DNA of 18,229 nucleotides from a bacterium (GCA_021813005.1 JAKAMH010000006.1:1-18229), one strand, 5' to 3'. Shown: positions 1 to 7,674, counted from the first letter of the stretch. A program made the numbers and translations. Notes: generated by a model from the letters alone, not told the origin.

Positions 1-29
1 CCCACTATTCACTTCTTCAATCTCAGCTT

Positions 30-50
30 GCACTGAGCCTGCCGAAGTGC
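30..50. repeat. Short inverted repeat abutting the tRNA 3' end
   Basis: GCACT (30-34) and AGTGC (46-50) are a 5-bp inverted repeat around an 11-nt centre containing GAGCCTGCC. It touches the 3' end of the tRNA-Ser gene. On the minus strand it lies directly downstream of the tRNA, where it could act in 3'-end formation. From memory, similar short elements with a CTTCGGCAGGCTCAG-type core occur dispersed in Patescibacteria genomes; I cannot verify copy number here. Confidence 0.35.
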
Positions 51-136
51 GGAGAGGGTGGGATTCGAACCCACGGTAGGCTTGCACCCACAGATGTTTT
101 CAAGACATCCGCACTAGACCACTATGCGACCTCTCC
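50..136 (-). tRNA. tRNA-Ser (anticodon TGA)
   Basis: Read on the minus strand it folds as a complete class II tRNA. There is a 7-bp acceptor stem (GGAGAGG with CCTCTCC), a short D stem (GCA/TGC), and a 5-bp anticodon stem (GATGT/ACATC) around the 7-nt loop CTTGAAA, giving anticodon TGA, which reads UCA and related serine codons. The long variable arm (GTGGG/CCTAC, with one G-T pair) is typical of tRNA-Ser. The T arm is GTGGG-TTCGAAT-CCCAC. The discriminator base is G (position 50), usual for serine. CCA is not encoded: the next bases are CAC. Confidence 0.96.
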
Positions 137-190
137 AAATATCTCGAGAGGCGAGATCCAGCTCTCCATAACCTCGCAAGATTTTCGACC

Positions 191-210
191 CCTGCCTGCC
201 GGCAGGTAGG
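191..210. repeat. 20-bp near-perfect palindrome (CCTGCC/GGCAGG type)
   Basis: The two 10-bp arms CCTGCCTGCC and GGCAGGTAGG are reverse complements except at one position. The element lies in the 162-bp gap between tRNA-Ser and the VirB6-like gene. Palindromes with a CTGCCGGCAG core are, to my recollection, frequent intergenic repeats in CPR genomes. No poly-T follows on either side, so a terminator role is not supported. Confidence 0.5.
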
Positions 211-261
211 TCTCCTGTCAAGGCTAAAGTATACCATGTTGCGTTTCGATGTACAATTCTC

Positions 262-290
262 TTGACAATAAAGCTGAAATTCATCAGACT
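262..290 (+). promoter_or_regulatory. Candidate promoter of the VirB6-like gene
   Basis: A perfect -35 TTGACA (262-267) is followed after 17 nt by a weak -10 CAGACT (285-290, 3/6). The predicted start of transcription is near 297, only about 2 nt before the ATG at 299, so the mRNA would be essentially leaderless. The weak -10 lowers confidence, but other genes in the window show the same geometry. Confidence 0.45.
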
Positions 291-298
291 GAAAGAGT

Positions 299-2152
299 AT
301 GTCCCTTACTGCCCTGAAGCGTTTTCTGTCGTCTCCTAAACACGTTGCGCTACTTCTTATCGCGACGCTTGCACTTTCTCTTTTGGCGCCTATTGCAACG
401 ATATACGCCCAGTCAACCGTACCATCACAGAGCTATCCTCTTCCACAAACGAATAGCATTGCCGCCCCCAACCTTGATACCAATGTCCCGCAAAACCAAC
501 ATACCTACGTACAATCTCTTTTTATCGAAGTCATGTCCAGTCTTACCTGTATTGTGGCAGGTATAGATCCAATTAATCCAAGAAGTCCGTGTCTGGGGGT
601 TGATCAAGCCACGGGTAAGATTGGGTATGTGCCTAGCCAAGGTGGCCTGATCGGTATGGCAGGCGGTCTTATTGCCGAACTTTATACACCTCCCGCCTCA
701 TCATCTGACTATATCCACTACCTTTCAGACAATTTTGGTATCACCAAGCACACGTATGCTGCTGATATTGGGACAGCTGCTTCGAATGCTACAGCAGTAG
801 ACTCATCAATTGGCTCTACTAGGCTTAGGCCTCTTCTCGGTATTTGGTCTGCTTTTCGAAACATCGCCTACCTCTTTTTTGTTTTGGCCTTTATTATTAT
901 CGGGTTTGCCATTATGCTCCGGCTCAAGATTGACCCTCGCACAGTTATGACAATCCAAAATTCTATACCCAAGATTATCATCGGCTTGCTGCTTATTACC
1001 TTTTCCTATGCCATAGCCGGGCTGATGATAGATATGATGTATACCACCACTTATCTTCTCTTCAATACCATCGGCCAAAAAACGATAATTACTACCGGCC
1101 AATCCCAGCTGACAGACGCCCGCAAACATTTCAACGGCGAAAACCCGATAGGTTTTGTCAATAACCTGTTGGGCGTTACCAGCTTTGCAAGCGGCACATC
1201 AGGAGAACTGGGAGATCAGGTAAGAAAACTCCTCTCTGTGCCAAACATCAACGATACAAGTGGCTCATTTAGCTGGCAGTCAGTTCTGGGCGGGGCAACC
1301 GCAGGAGCACTGCTTTGTGGGACACCTGCAGCATTACTCGGCACTCCTGCTGCGGGACTAATTTTGGGAGGGATTTGTGCTGTTGTGGGAGGCGTAACAG
1401 CCGCTAGCGGGACGAATATAGTCTCTAACGGGGTGCGAAACAGTCTTGCGTTCGTTTTCTCAGTCTTGGCAAGCTTGGGAGCATTTCTTATCCTGGCTAT
1501 TGCCATTGTGATAATGCTTTTTCGACTCTGGTTCATTCTCCTTAAGGCATATATCATGATTCTTCTGGACGTTGTTCTGGGACCTCTCTGGATTCTTGCC
1601 GGAGTGATCCCCAATTCCTCTCTACGTTTTGGCTCCTGGTTCCGCCATCTCACTGCCCATCTGGCCGTTTTCCCGGCAACAATCGGCATTTTCCTACTGG
1701 CACGTGCCATCATGGATAGCTTCAGTTCTAGCCCGGGAGGGATATTTGTGCCTCCACTTGTCGGTAACCCATCAGGTAGTGCAATCAGCTATATCATCGG
1801 ACTTGGATTTCTTATGATCACGCCGACCTTGCTTGATCAACTACGGGATGCCCTCAAGTCTCCCTCAAGTAAGTATAACGCTGAGATGGGACGCGGAATC
1901 GGACGCGGAATCGTTCCCTTTACCTATCTGGGAGGCAAGGCCTTTGCCCGTGATCAGCAGGGTAACCCACGCGGTCCCGGTTCATACGTAGCCAGAGTGT
2001 ATGGAAGAAAATTGGCAAGGAGATTCTTGGGCCGACGAGGGGAAGGCTTGATTGGAAGAGATTGGTCGCGCATGCCAGCATCTTCGAGGGGGGGAGACGA
2101 AGGCACAACGGCAGGAGATGGGACTCCGCCACCCACACGCCCAACTCCCTAA
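299..2152 (+). CDS. VirB6/TrbL-like polytopic membrane protein of a type IV secretion-like system
   Basis: The 617-aa protein starts with a signal-like hydrophobic segment (about 15-37, possible cleavage after YAQ). A polar region follows up to about 180, then hydrophobic segments at about 184-207, 223-256, 328-370 (Gly/Ala-rich, weaker), 381-408, 412-437, 452-472 and 494-512. The tail is basic and Gly/Arg-rich (about 525-617), probably cytosolic. VirB6/TrbL proteins form the inner-membrane channel of type IV secretion systems; length, topology and the T4SS genes nearby fit, but there is no diagnostic motif and I call it by topology and context. The ATG has no Shine-Dalgarno sequence (GAAAGAG is too close) and sits at a predicted leaderless promoter. 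It is transcribed towards the giant minus-strand gene and is separated from the pilin-VirB4 cluster by two minus-strand genes. Confidence 0.72.
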   Translation: MSLTALKRFLSSPKHVALLLIATLALSLLAPIATIYAQSTVPSQSYPLPQTNSIAAPNLDTNVPQNQHTYVQSLFIEVMSSLTCIVAGIDPINPRSPCLGVDQATGKIGYVPSQGGLIGMAGGLIAELYTPPASSSDYIHYLSDNFGITKHTYAADIGTAASNATAVDSSIGSTRLRPLLGIWSAFRNIAYLFFVLAFIIIGFAIMLRLKIDPRTVMTIQNSIPKIIIGLLLITFSYAIAGLMIDMMYTTTYLLFNTIGQKTIITTGQSQLTDARKHFNGENPIGFVNNLLGVTSFASGTSGELGDQVRKLLSVPNINDTSGSFSWQSVLGGATAGALLCGTPAALLGTPAAGLILGGICAVVGGVTAASGTNIVSNGVRNSLAFVFSVLASLGAFLILAIAIVIMLFRLWFILLKAYIMILLDVVLGPLWILAGVIPNSSLRFGSWFRHLTAHLAVFPATIGIFLLARAIMDSFSSSPGGIFVPPLVGNPSGSAISYIIGLGFLMITPTLLDQLRDALKSPSSKYNAEMGRGIGRGIVPFTYLGGKAFARDQQGNPRGPGSYVARVYGRKLARRFLGRRGEGLIGRDWSRMPASSRGGDEGTTAGDGTPPPTRPTP

Positions 2153-2171
2153 TGTGATCACAGCTTTGTAT

Positions 2172-2191
2172 CTCCTGCTACGCTAGAGGAG
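2172..2191. terminator. Possible bidirectional hairpin between convergent genes
   Basis: CTCCT (2172-2176) pairs with AGGAG (2187-2191), and an inner CTA/TAG pairing extends the stem with one bulged G. It lies in the 30-bp gap between convergent stop codons and overlaps the stop of the minus-strand gene. A perfect palindrome TGTGATCACA (2153-2162) sits just before it. Neither strand has a T-run, so intrinsic termination is doubtful. Confidence 0.2.
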
Positions 2192-5100
2192 CCCTGAGAA
2201 GATCTGCTTTAGGACAGTCCAGAACATCTTTGGATCACTTCCCAACTTCCCAAGCTCTTTTGAGTAAAACTTCCACCGCTCTGTTCCTGTCTTTTTCCTA
2301 ATCCAATTTGTCCTCTGTTTATCGAAGAATTTTCCTAGCGCCTGGACGTGGCGCATATCAATATCATCACCTGTAATATATGTCGGAATTGATTGAATCG
2401 CCTGATACATATCCTCCCAGTAAAAATTGTCATGCGCCGGGTCGTAGCTGAGCATATCCCGCGCCCGCCAAACCTCGGCAGCCAGAAGTCCTGTGACAAC
2501 ATTGGCAAAAAGAATATCCCGGCCTTTAGAGCTATTAACAATGTTCCAATCAATTGTCTCCCAACTGCGTGAGCCTTTTGGTGTACCTTCGCGATGAAAT
2601 TGTGGCCAGTCCAATATTTCGTACCCAAAAAGTCTCTGCGCCATCGGAATTGTCACAAACTCTGTATCACCGGTAAATTTCCCTCTTTCATCAACGCTCA
2701 AGACCTCGGCCCGCACCAATTGGGAAAGATCTGTTTGACTCCAGGTGGTAAACATCGTACTCCAGGGCTTTAGGAACTTATCCAGCACTTCTTTCTGAAA
2801 CGCCGACCTGTTGAGCGTCACGCCTTTGGTAAGGGTACTCTTGTCTTCTATTTTTGACCAGTCGATGCCTTCCGCTTCATTAAGCCAGGCGTACATACTG
2901 AAGGCCTGGTTGACGTAGTTAGCCGCGTAATCTCTTTCAGTATTGGCCGGAAAGCTCAACTGGTTGGCAATGTGGACCCTTCTCGCGGCATTCGTTTGCT
3001 CTTTTCTTGCCTTTTCATCATCACTATCAGTCTCGTTTATTGTTTCTTCCAACGTGTCATTATGAAGCTCCAGCATAATCTGATACATTGTTTTATTGGT
3101 AGGTTTTGATTCCATAACTGGGTTACCATCACTATCAATTTTCTGTTTCCATTTTTTATTCTTTCGATCCCACTCAAGAACAGGCTCCATCCGCGTTCCG
3201 ACAGAATCGGTTCTAGCTGCATCCGTGAAATCAGTCAGAATATCTTTTATCATGAATGTGTTATACGGATTACCCGCCGAACGGCCCCGAAGTCTGCTGT
3301 TGTCTTTTCCTAGGCCGCCGATGGAGCGGATGCGATAGAGCATGGGATGCATGGCTTTAACTCCGGCATCGGCTGCCTGCCTGGCGGTATCATTCTGTGC
3401 AGCTATAAAAAGACTACGCGGCATGTTAAAAGCATATGTTTCAGCATAATCGACGTTAACACTGTCAACTATCTCATTGCCAAACTTATCCTTTATCTTC
3501 ATGTCATAGCGCTCTGCCATAGTCTGCTTAATTAGATTTCTTACTACCTCCATATGCCGGGGGTCTGTCTCTGCGTCTTTGTAAAAATTAATGTACTTGA
3601 TATACGCCTTCCAAGCTCCTTCTCTAGCCTCAGGAGTCGCAAACCCTTGACCGATATACGTATCCTTCCCTTGCGGCTTCCCATCCTCATCAAGGGCAAG
3701 TTTGCTATCAAGCTCTGCTATGGTCATGCCAAAAATTGCTTTTGCCTCGTCATTTGTCAGGTATGTCTCTGTTGAAAACTCAAGATTCTGATCAAGTCTT
3801 TGGTCAATTGCTGCCCGAAATCCACTCCAGGTAAAAATCGGAGCTGTGAATTTTGTATCAGTTTTCAGGTCAAGTTCATGCCCGTCCATATCTCTCTCGA
3901 AAAGCTGGACGAGTTTTTTGTAATCGTTTATGTGTTTATAGAAAAGAAGCGCGCTGTTAATCGATTTTCCGAGTTTTCCGTCCTGCCTCATCCCTTCCCG
4001 GGTAATTCTTCTGGCAACTTTGTTTTTCAGACCAGTAGCTGCTTCTGCCTCGTCGATGCTGAGTCGATTCGGATTTTCCTTATATCTCTCAGGCAAGCTG
4101 AATACCCAGGCAAGAATACTTGTATCTCCCCAGACTTTTTTGGTAAGCGGATTTCCCATTTTTAACTTAGCATACGTTTCCGTAAGACTCCGTTCATTTG
4201 TACTTGCTCCCTCCGCCTCAAGTGTCACGCGCTCTGTCTGCACCATCATCATGGCGTACATCTCACGCTTCATCTGCTCTACGAGGTCTTCATATTCAAA
4301 CTTCTCGTTATCAGCTTTACTTCTCGTTCGGAAAAACTGTTCCTTCTTATGCAGCATCTCGCCGATTGCAATGGATGAAATCGACTTGCCCGGCCGAATT
4401 TTCAAGCCCACTAGCTGGAAGAAATCGTGCTTACTGTCAGGAGAATCCTTAAGATAATAGATCATCTGGGAACGCATCCAGTAAATAAAATTCTCCGGAT
4501 GAATTTCTATGCACTCCCGTTTTATCTTGTCTGTCGGTAGGGGTAATTTTCCGGATCCAAGTTCCTTATCTTTATCTATAACAACTTCTCCAGTTCTTGG
4601 ATCATATGTAGTCCTGTCCACAACTGCCGTGACTATTTCTCCACTGGCATTTTTCTTAAAACTGTAAAGAGGGTGTGTCCCATCAGGGCCCCATTTATCT
4701 TCGTCCCCTATGCCTATTTCAATCGCCAACTCCTCTATGGAAAGTGGGATTCTGTAAGGATCATCTCTTTCAGTTTCGCCCCCACTACCCGCGTCTTCCG
4801 CACCGTCAGATCTATCCGGTGGTTCTCCTCCAGGAGTATCGCCACCAGCGTCTCCTCCTCTCCCTCTGGGAGTTCCTGAAGTTAAACTTCTATGAGCTAT
4901 TCTCCTCCTCTTGGTGTCAATTTCTGCCAAGAGATTAGCCCTTGCCTCGGGAGAAAGAACTGCATCAGAGAATAATAAGTCTCCATAACTTACACCAGAC
5001 ATGCTTCTTCTTATTTCTTTTACTTCAGAGTACATAGCATTGAGAAGCGGACCGGATCTTTCACCAGCCAACTTAAGCAGTAACATGTTTATATTCGTTG

Positions 5101-6046
5101 ATAAATCCGTGACTACGACCCTATCTTCAGCCTGAGAAACCAAGTCAGGTTGGAATTCCCACTTCAAATATGCGCTTTGCAGCTCTTCGTCTGTCCATGT
5201 CCTTTCTGATGAGGCAAGCCGCAAAAAGTCTTCTGCCTCACGCCTGATACTTGGGTCTTTGATCTCCCCCGCCAGTATCCGTAACTTTTCCAAAATATCC
5301 GTATCCTCCACCATCGCTTCTTCGGACGCTACCGTCTCTACCCGTGTGCCCACGGCAGGAACTTCCGCAGGAGAACTATTGCTTACTAAAATAACTCGCG
5401 GAAAAAGCTCCTGAGAAAGATCATCATACCCATACTTTTGGAGTATAGAAAGCAATTGTTGTTGCTGCTCTGGAGAGGTCACTCGAGAATCGTGCGCAGA
5501 AATTACGCCGCCAATCTCCTTAGCCAGAGGCGAAATGTCTTGAGTAAGCTTTTCTGCTCCTCCGTTAAATTTCTCGCCAGCTATTTTCTTCATCTCGTCC
5601 AGCATGTACCAAGAAATGTTCGACATTCTTGCGTCGTCTGGTGTCCGAGAAAGCAAATGCGGTTGAATCATCCACCTAAGATATTCTTCCTTTATCTCAT
5701 TCTGTGCCCAAGTCTGAGTTGAATTTGTAATCTTACCAAGAGACTCGTATGCTTCTTGACGTTTATCTGGATCCCTGAGGCTCGCGACAGATTCTAGGGT
5801 TTCAAGATATTGGCGTTTGTCTTCAGGATTGGTAAATGTCTCTACCTTTGCCTGAAGTGTTTCGCGAAGCCTTGCTTCATCCCTACCATTGACACTATCT
5901 CCAGAAGCAGGCTTCTGATATCCCGCTATACCTTCCCGTGCGGATGCATCTTTACGATCGATGACAGTCACATACTTAAGTTCTGGCGATTTCCCTGTCG
6001 TAGCAGCCTGCCCTTTATCTATTTCTCCTCCACCTGGTTCTCCCAT
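2183..6046 (-). CDS. Giant hypothetical protein with duplicated N-terminal region, T4SS-locus associated
   Basis: I do not recognise a known family. I chose the ATG at 6046 (1287 aa) because AAGGAG lies 8 nt upstream and a TTGACA/TATGCT promoter precedes it; the frame stays open upstream to a GTG at 6211 (1342 aa). The protein is hydrophilic and probably mostly helical, with no signal peptide or clear membrane segment. The N-terminal third holds two copies of one region (about 78-180 and 250-347) that align without gaps at an offset of 171 residues: TW-x3-E-x4-YL-x-W-x2-QP-x-L-x-S at 112-133 and at 283-304 (in the second copy the shared Glu is 288), and K-[IL]-AGE at 154 and 325. A Gly/Asp/Glu-rich linker (about 390-428) leads to a long C-terminal part (430-1287) ending in a short hydrophobic stretch. 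It lies between the VirB6-like gene and the regulator, so a cytosolic partner or substrate of the machine is possible, but this is inference. Confidence 0.8.
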   Translation of the reverse strand: MGEPGGGEIDKGQAATTGKSPELKYVTVIDRKDASAREGIAGYQKPASGDSVNGRDEARLRETLQAKVETFTNPEDKRQYLETLESVASLRDPDKRQEAYESLGKITNSTQTWAQNEIKEEYLRWMIQPHLLSRTPDDARMSNISWYMLDEMKKIAGEKFNGGAEKLTQDISPLAKEIGGVISAHDSRVTSPEQQQQLLSILQKYGYDDLSQELFPRVILVSNSSPAEVPAVGTRVETVASEEAMVEDTDILEKLRILAGEIKDPSIRREAEDFLRLASSERTWTDEELQSAYLKWEFQPDLVSQAEDRVVVTDLSTNINMLLLKLAGERSGPLLNAMYSEVKEIRRSMSGVSYGDLLFSDAVLSPEARANLLAEIDTKRRRIAHRSLTSGTPRGRGGDAGGDTPGGEPPDRSDGAEDAGSGGETERDDPYRIPLSIEELAIEIGIGDEDKWGPDGTHPLYSFKKNASGEIVTAVVDRTTYDPRTGEVVIDKDKELGSGKLPLPTDKIKRECIEIHPENFIYWMRSQMIYYLKDSPDSKHDFFQLVGLKIRPGKSISSIAIGEMLHKKEQFFRTRSKADNEKFEYEDLVEQMKREMYAMMMVQTERVTLEAEGASTNERSLTETYAKLKMGNPLTKKVWGDTSILAWVFSLPERYKENPNRLSIDEAEAATGLKNKVARRITREGMRQDGKLGKSINSALLFYKHINDYKKLVQLFERDMDGHELDLKTDTKFTAPIFTWSGFRAAIDQRLDQNLEFSTETYLTNDEAKAIFGMTIAELDSKLALDEDGKPQGKDTYIGQGFATPEAREGAWKAYIKYINFYKDAETDPRHMEVVRNLIKQTMAERYDMKIKDKFGNEIVDSVNVDYAETYAFNMPRSLFIAAQNDTARQAADAGVKAMHPMLYRIRSIGGLGKDNSRLRGRSAGNPYNTFMIKDILTDFTDAARTDSVGTRMEPVLEWDRKNKKWKQKIDSDGNPVMESKPTNKTMYQIMLELHNDTLEETINETDSDDEKARKEQTNAARRVHIANQLSFPANTERDYAANYVNQAFSMYAWLNEAEGIDWSKIEDKSTLTKGVTLNRSAFQKEVLDKFLKPWSTMFTTWSQTDLSQLVRAEVLSVDERGKFTGDTEFVTIPMAQRLFGYEILDWPQFHREGTPKGSRSWETIDWNIVNSSKGRDILFANVVTGLLAAEVWRARDMLSYDPAHDNFYWEDMYQAIQSIPTYITGDDIDMRHVQALGKFFDKQRTNWIRKKTGTERWKFYSKELGKLGSDPKMFWTVLKQIFSGLL

Positions 6047-6054
6047 AAACAATA

Positions 6055-6060
6055 CTCCTT
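6055..6060 (-). promoter_or_regulatory. Ribosome binding site that decides the start of the giant protein
   Basis: Read on the minus strand, AAGGAG is followed by 8 nt and then ATG (6046-6044). It is the only clear Shine-Dalgarno sequence I found before any start codon in the window, and it favours this start over the upstream GTG (6211) and ATG (6178), which have none. Confidence 0.75.
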
Positions 6061-6070
6061 CTCTCTGATT

Positions 6071-6100
6071 AGCATAGCTATCTGGAGCTTGTCTTGTCAA
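6071..6100 (-). promoter_or_regulatory. Sigma70-type promoter for the giant protein gene
   Basis: On the minus strand a perfect TTGACA (6100-6095) is followed after 18 nt by TATGCT (6076-6071, 4/6). Transcription would start near 6064, leaving an untranslated leader of about 18 nt that holds the AAGGAG site. Confidence 0.55.
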
Positions 6101-6222
6101 TTCGTGCCCGCCGAGATGATGGACGTCATAAGCCTGTTTCCGAATTATCTGCCTTTGCTCGATGTACTGTTCTTTCATGCCGCTAGCATACTGCAGAAGA
6201 CACAGATCCACTTGATAAGAAC

Positions 6223-6255
6223 GTTATATGAAGATTACAGAAAGGTTACAGAATT
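6223..6255. promoter_or_regulatory. Three 11-bp phased repeats, candidate OmpR/PhoB-type operator
   Basis: Plus-strand units are GTTATATGAAG (6223-6233), ATTACAGAAAG (6234-6244) and GTTACAGAATT (6245-6255); units 2 and 3 share TTACAGAA exactly. On the minus strand this reads CTGTAAC-CTTT-CTGTAAT, the same 7+4 layout as the E. coli Pho box (CTGTCAT repeats every 11 bp). It overlaps the last codons of a regulator gene with a PhoB-type DNA-binding domain. A minus-strand TATAAC (6228-6223) within unit 1 could be the -10 of a second, upstream promoter. The spacing and similarity are seen directly; binding by the regulator is inferred. Confidence 0.45.
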
Positions 6256-7585
6256 ACGGCAAAAACCGCACTCCCCGGCCCTTGACGGTCAGCAGATGTG
6301 TGGGGCTTGTCGGTTCGTCTTCGATTTTTTTGCGCAGCCTGAAGATGAGCTGGTCTATCGCCTGCTCGGTGACTCCGGCCGTCGAGGCATTGTCTCTCCA
6401 CACGGCATTTACGATATCATCACGCTCAACGACACGATCAGGATGTGCCAAGAGAAAAAAGAGGAGTCTGTTCTCAGATGCCGTCAGATTATCAGACAGG
6501 TTGCTCTCGCCTTTAAAAATCTCCTTGTCCTCCCGGATCACAATATGCGCATCTTTTTCTTTCTCTCCTGTCATCTCCTGCTTGATAAACTCGGCAAAAA
6601 GCGGCATTGATACTGCGTCCTGACTGATGATCCCAGCCCGCACCAGGTAGTCAGTATCCGTGAACTTCACATCCTCCCCTGAGACAACGCCTTCAAGTAA
6701 TTCCTGCTCGGCCGGAGTGAGACCCCGCCAGATATCAAGAAGCGCACTAAAGACATTTTTCTGCTTGAGGAGAAAATCTACCGTCAGCGTCAGGGGTTTA
6801 TTTGCCAGCACCGCCTCGGCCGCCAGACGGACAAGACGCACATGCCCCCCAGTCTCTGCAAGAATACACTTATGCATGTTGTCTCCGATCTTTTTGTCTG
6901 TCACTTTCTCAAGATACTGCAGGCGAAACACTGTCCCGGACGGATCGGCAATGGGGATGTAGACTGTATGTTCTGAGACAAACTCATAAAAATCCTGTAA
7001 AACGACGCTGTCGATGAGATCCTCAAGCGGCCTATTGAGCGAAAATAGAACTGAAAAACGATACTTAACCCTGTCGCGGAGTGTACGGAGATTGGTAAAA
7101 AACTGCGGCGTCAGGCGCGGAATATACGCATCAAACCGGTCGAAGAGAAAGACGATCGTCAGCTTCTTTTCAAGAGCCAGAAAGTCAACCGCCCGTTTGA
7201 GTCCCTGAAACATCACCATCTCGTCTTTGTAGGTGAGAACGTCTTTGAGGATTTTATCTACTTCCCTGTACTCTGCCTGCATCTGTCTCTCCCGAAGCGA
7301 CTCAACAAGCGAAATGAGCAGCAGCTTCACCGCGTCATACGGCTCCCTGTTTCGTACCTCGGCAAAATTCACCATGACAAAGTGTACATACTTCTGGTTT
7401 TCTCCCAGATGCTTCTCCCGCACCGCATGGTTGTACGCCAGGAATTTAAGGAAATTTGACTTGCCGGACCCAGGCACTCCAATTATCTGACATGAATTCC
7501 CGCTTGAAATATATGCCTTTACCTGTTCAATCTCGTTAAACCTGACGTCTCCCGGGTATAATGACTCAAACACCTTCGGTTCCAT
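6254..7585 (-). CDS. P-loop NTPase fused to C-terminal OmpR/PhoB-type winged helix, transcriptional regulator
   Basis: The 443-aa protein has an N-terminal AAA/STAND-like ATPase module: Walker A GVPGSGKS (36-43), Walker B ending in FLFDRFD (146-152), a sensor-like stretch with SLNRP (182-186), and a GGHVRLV motif (246-252) like the sensor-2 or arginine-finger region of ORC/STAND ATPases. Residues about 366-443 form a winged-helix domain of the OmpR/PhoB (Trans_reg_C) type, with LTASENRLLFFLL at its start and a closing KGRGVRF hairpin. There is no receiver domain, so control is probably by nucleotide or ligand binding rather than phosphorylation. The domain order is the reverse of SARP/AfsR proteins. 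It is soluble. It starts 89 bp from the divergent pilin cluster, so it is the likely local regulator of the T4SS genes. The ATG is directly downstream of a -10 box, consistent with a leaderless mRNA. Confidence 0.88.
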   Translation of the reverse strand: MEPKVFESLYPGDVRFNEIEQVKAYISSGNSCQIIGVPGSGKSNFLKFLAYNHAVREKHLGENQKYVHFVMVNFAEVRNREPYDAVKLLLISLVESLRERQMQAEYREVDKILKDVLTYKDEMVMFQGLKRAVDFLALEKKLTIVFLFDRFDAYIPRLTPQFFTNLRTLRDRVKYRFSVLFSLNRPLEDLIDSVVLQDFYEFVSEHTVYIPIADPSGTVFRLQYLEKVTDKKIGDNMHKCILAETGGHVRLVRLAAEAVLANKPLTLTVDFLLKQKNVFSALLDIWRGLTPAEQELLEGVVSGEDVKFTDTDYLVRAGIISQDAVSMPLFAEFIKQEMTGEKEKDAHIVIREDKEIFKGESNLSDNLTASENRLLFFLLAHPDRVVERDDIVNAVWRDNASTAGVTEQAIDQLIFRLRKKIEDEPTSPTHLLTVKGRGVRFLP

Positions 7586-7586
7586 A

Positions 7587-7667
7587 ATATGTATTGTAAT
7601 TTATCTCAGACCTGACAACAAGCAAGCCCAGTTGCATTCAATATAAAAACTCATGTACGATACATAT
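7587..7667. promoter_or_regulatory. Divergent promoter region with mirror-image motifs
   Basis: ATATGTAT (7587-7594) and its reverse complement ATACATAT (7660-7667) lie at the two ends of the 89-bp intergenic region, each overlapping the -10 element of its own gene. A second inverted repeat, ATGTA-CGA-TACAT (7653-7665), abuts and overlaps by one base the -10 of the pilin gene. These are reasonable operator candidates for coordinated or autoregulated control, but the region is AT-rich and chance cannot be excluded. Confidence 0.4.
7593..7621 (-). promoter_or_regulatory. Promoter of the ATPase-winged helix regulator
   Basis: On the minus strand TACAAT (7598-7593, 5/6) follows TTGTTG (7621-7616, 3/6) at 17 nt. 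Predicted transcription start is 7586, one base before the ATG (7585): a leaderless message. Confidence 0.6.
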
Positions 7668-7670
7668 AAT
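7642..7670 (+). promoter_or_regulatory. Promoter of the pilin cluster
   Basis: A consensus -10 TATAAT (7665-7670) lies only 4 nt before the ATG at 7675; a poor -35 TATAAA (7642-7647) is 17 nt upstream. Transcription would start at about 7677, at the start codon itself, so the message should be leaderless. There is no Shine-Dalgarno sequence. Confidence 0.65.
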
Positions 7671-7674
7671 AGCT

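Noticed and set aside
50..136. tRNA-Ser as an integration site for the T4SS locus
   Set aside because: The tRNA 3' end points away from the cluster, no integrase is visible and I found no repeated tRNA 3' segment in the window.
5810..6610. A 266-codon plus-strand open frame crossing the giant gene's start and the regulator's end
   Set aside because: It lies opposite two well-supported minus-strand genes and a promoter region; the translation is Phe/Cys/Ser-rich with no domain, as expected of an antisense shadow.
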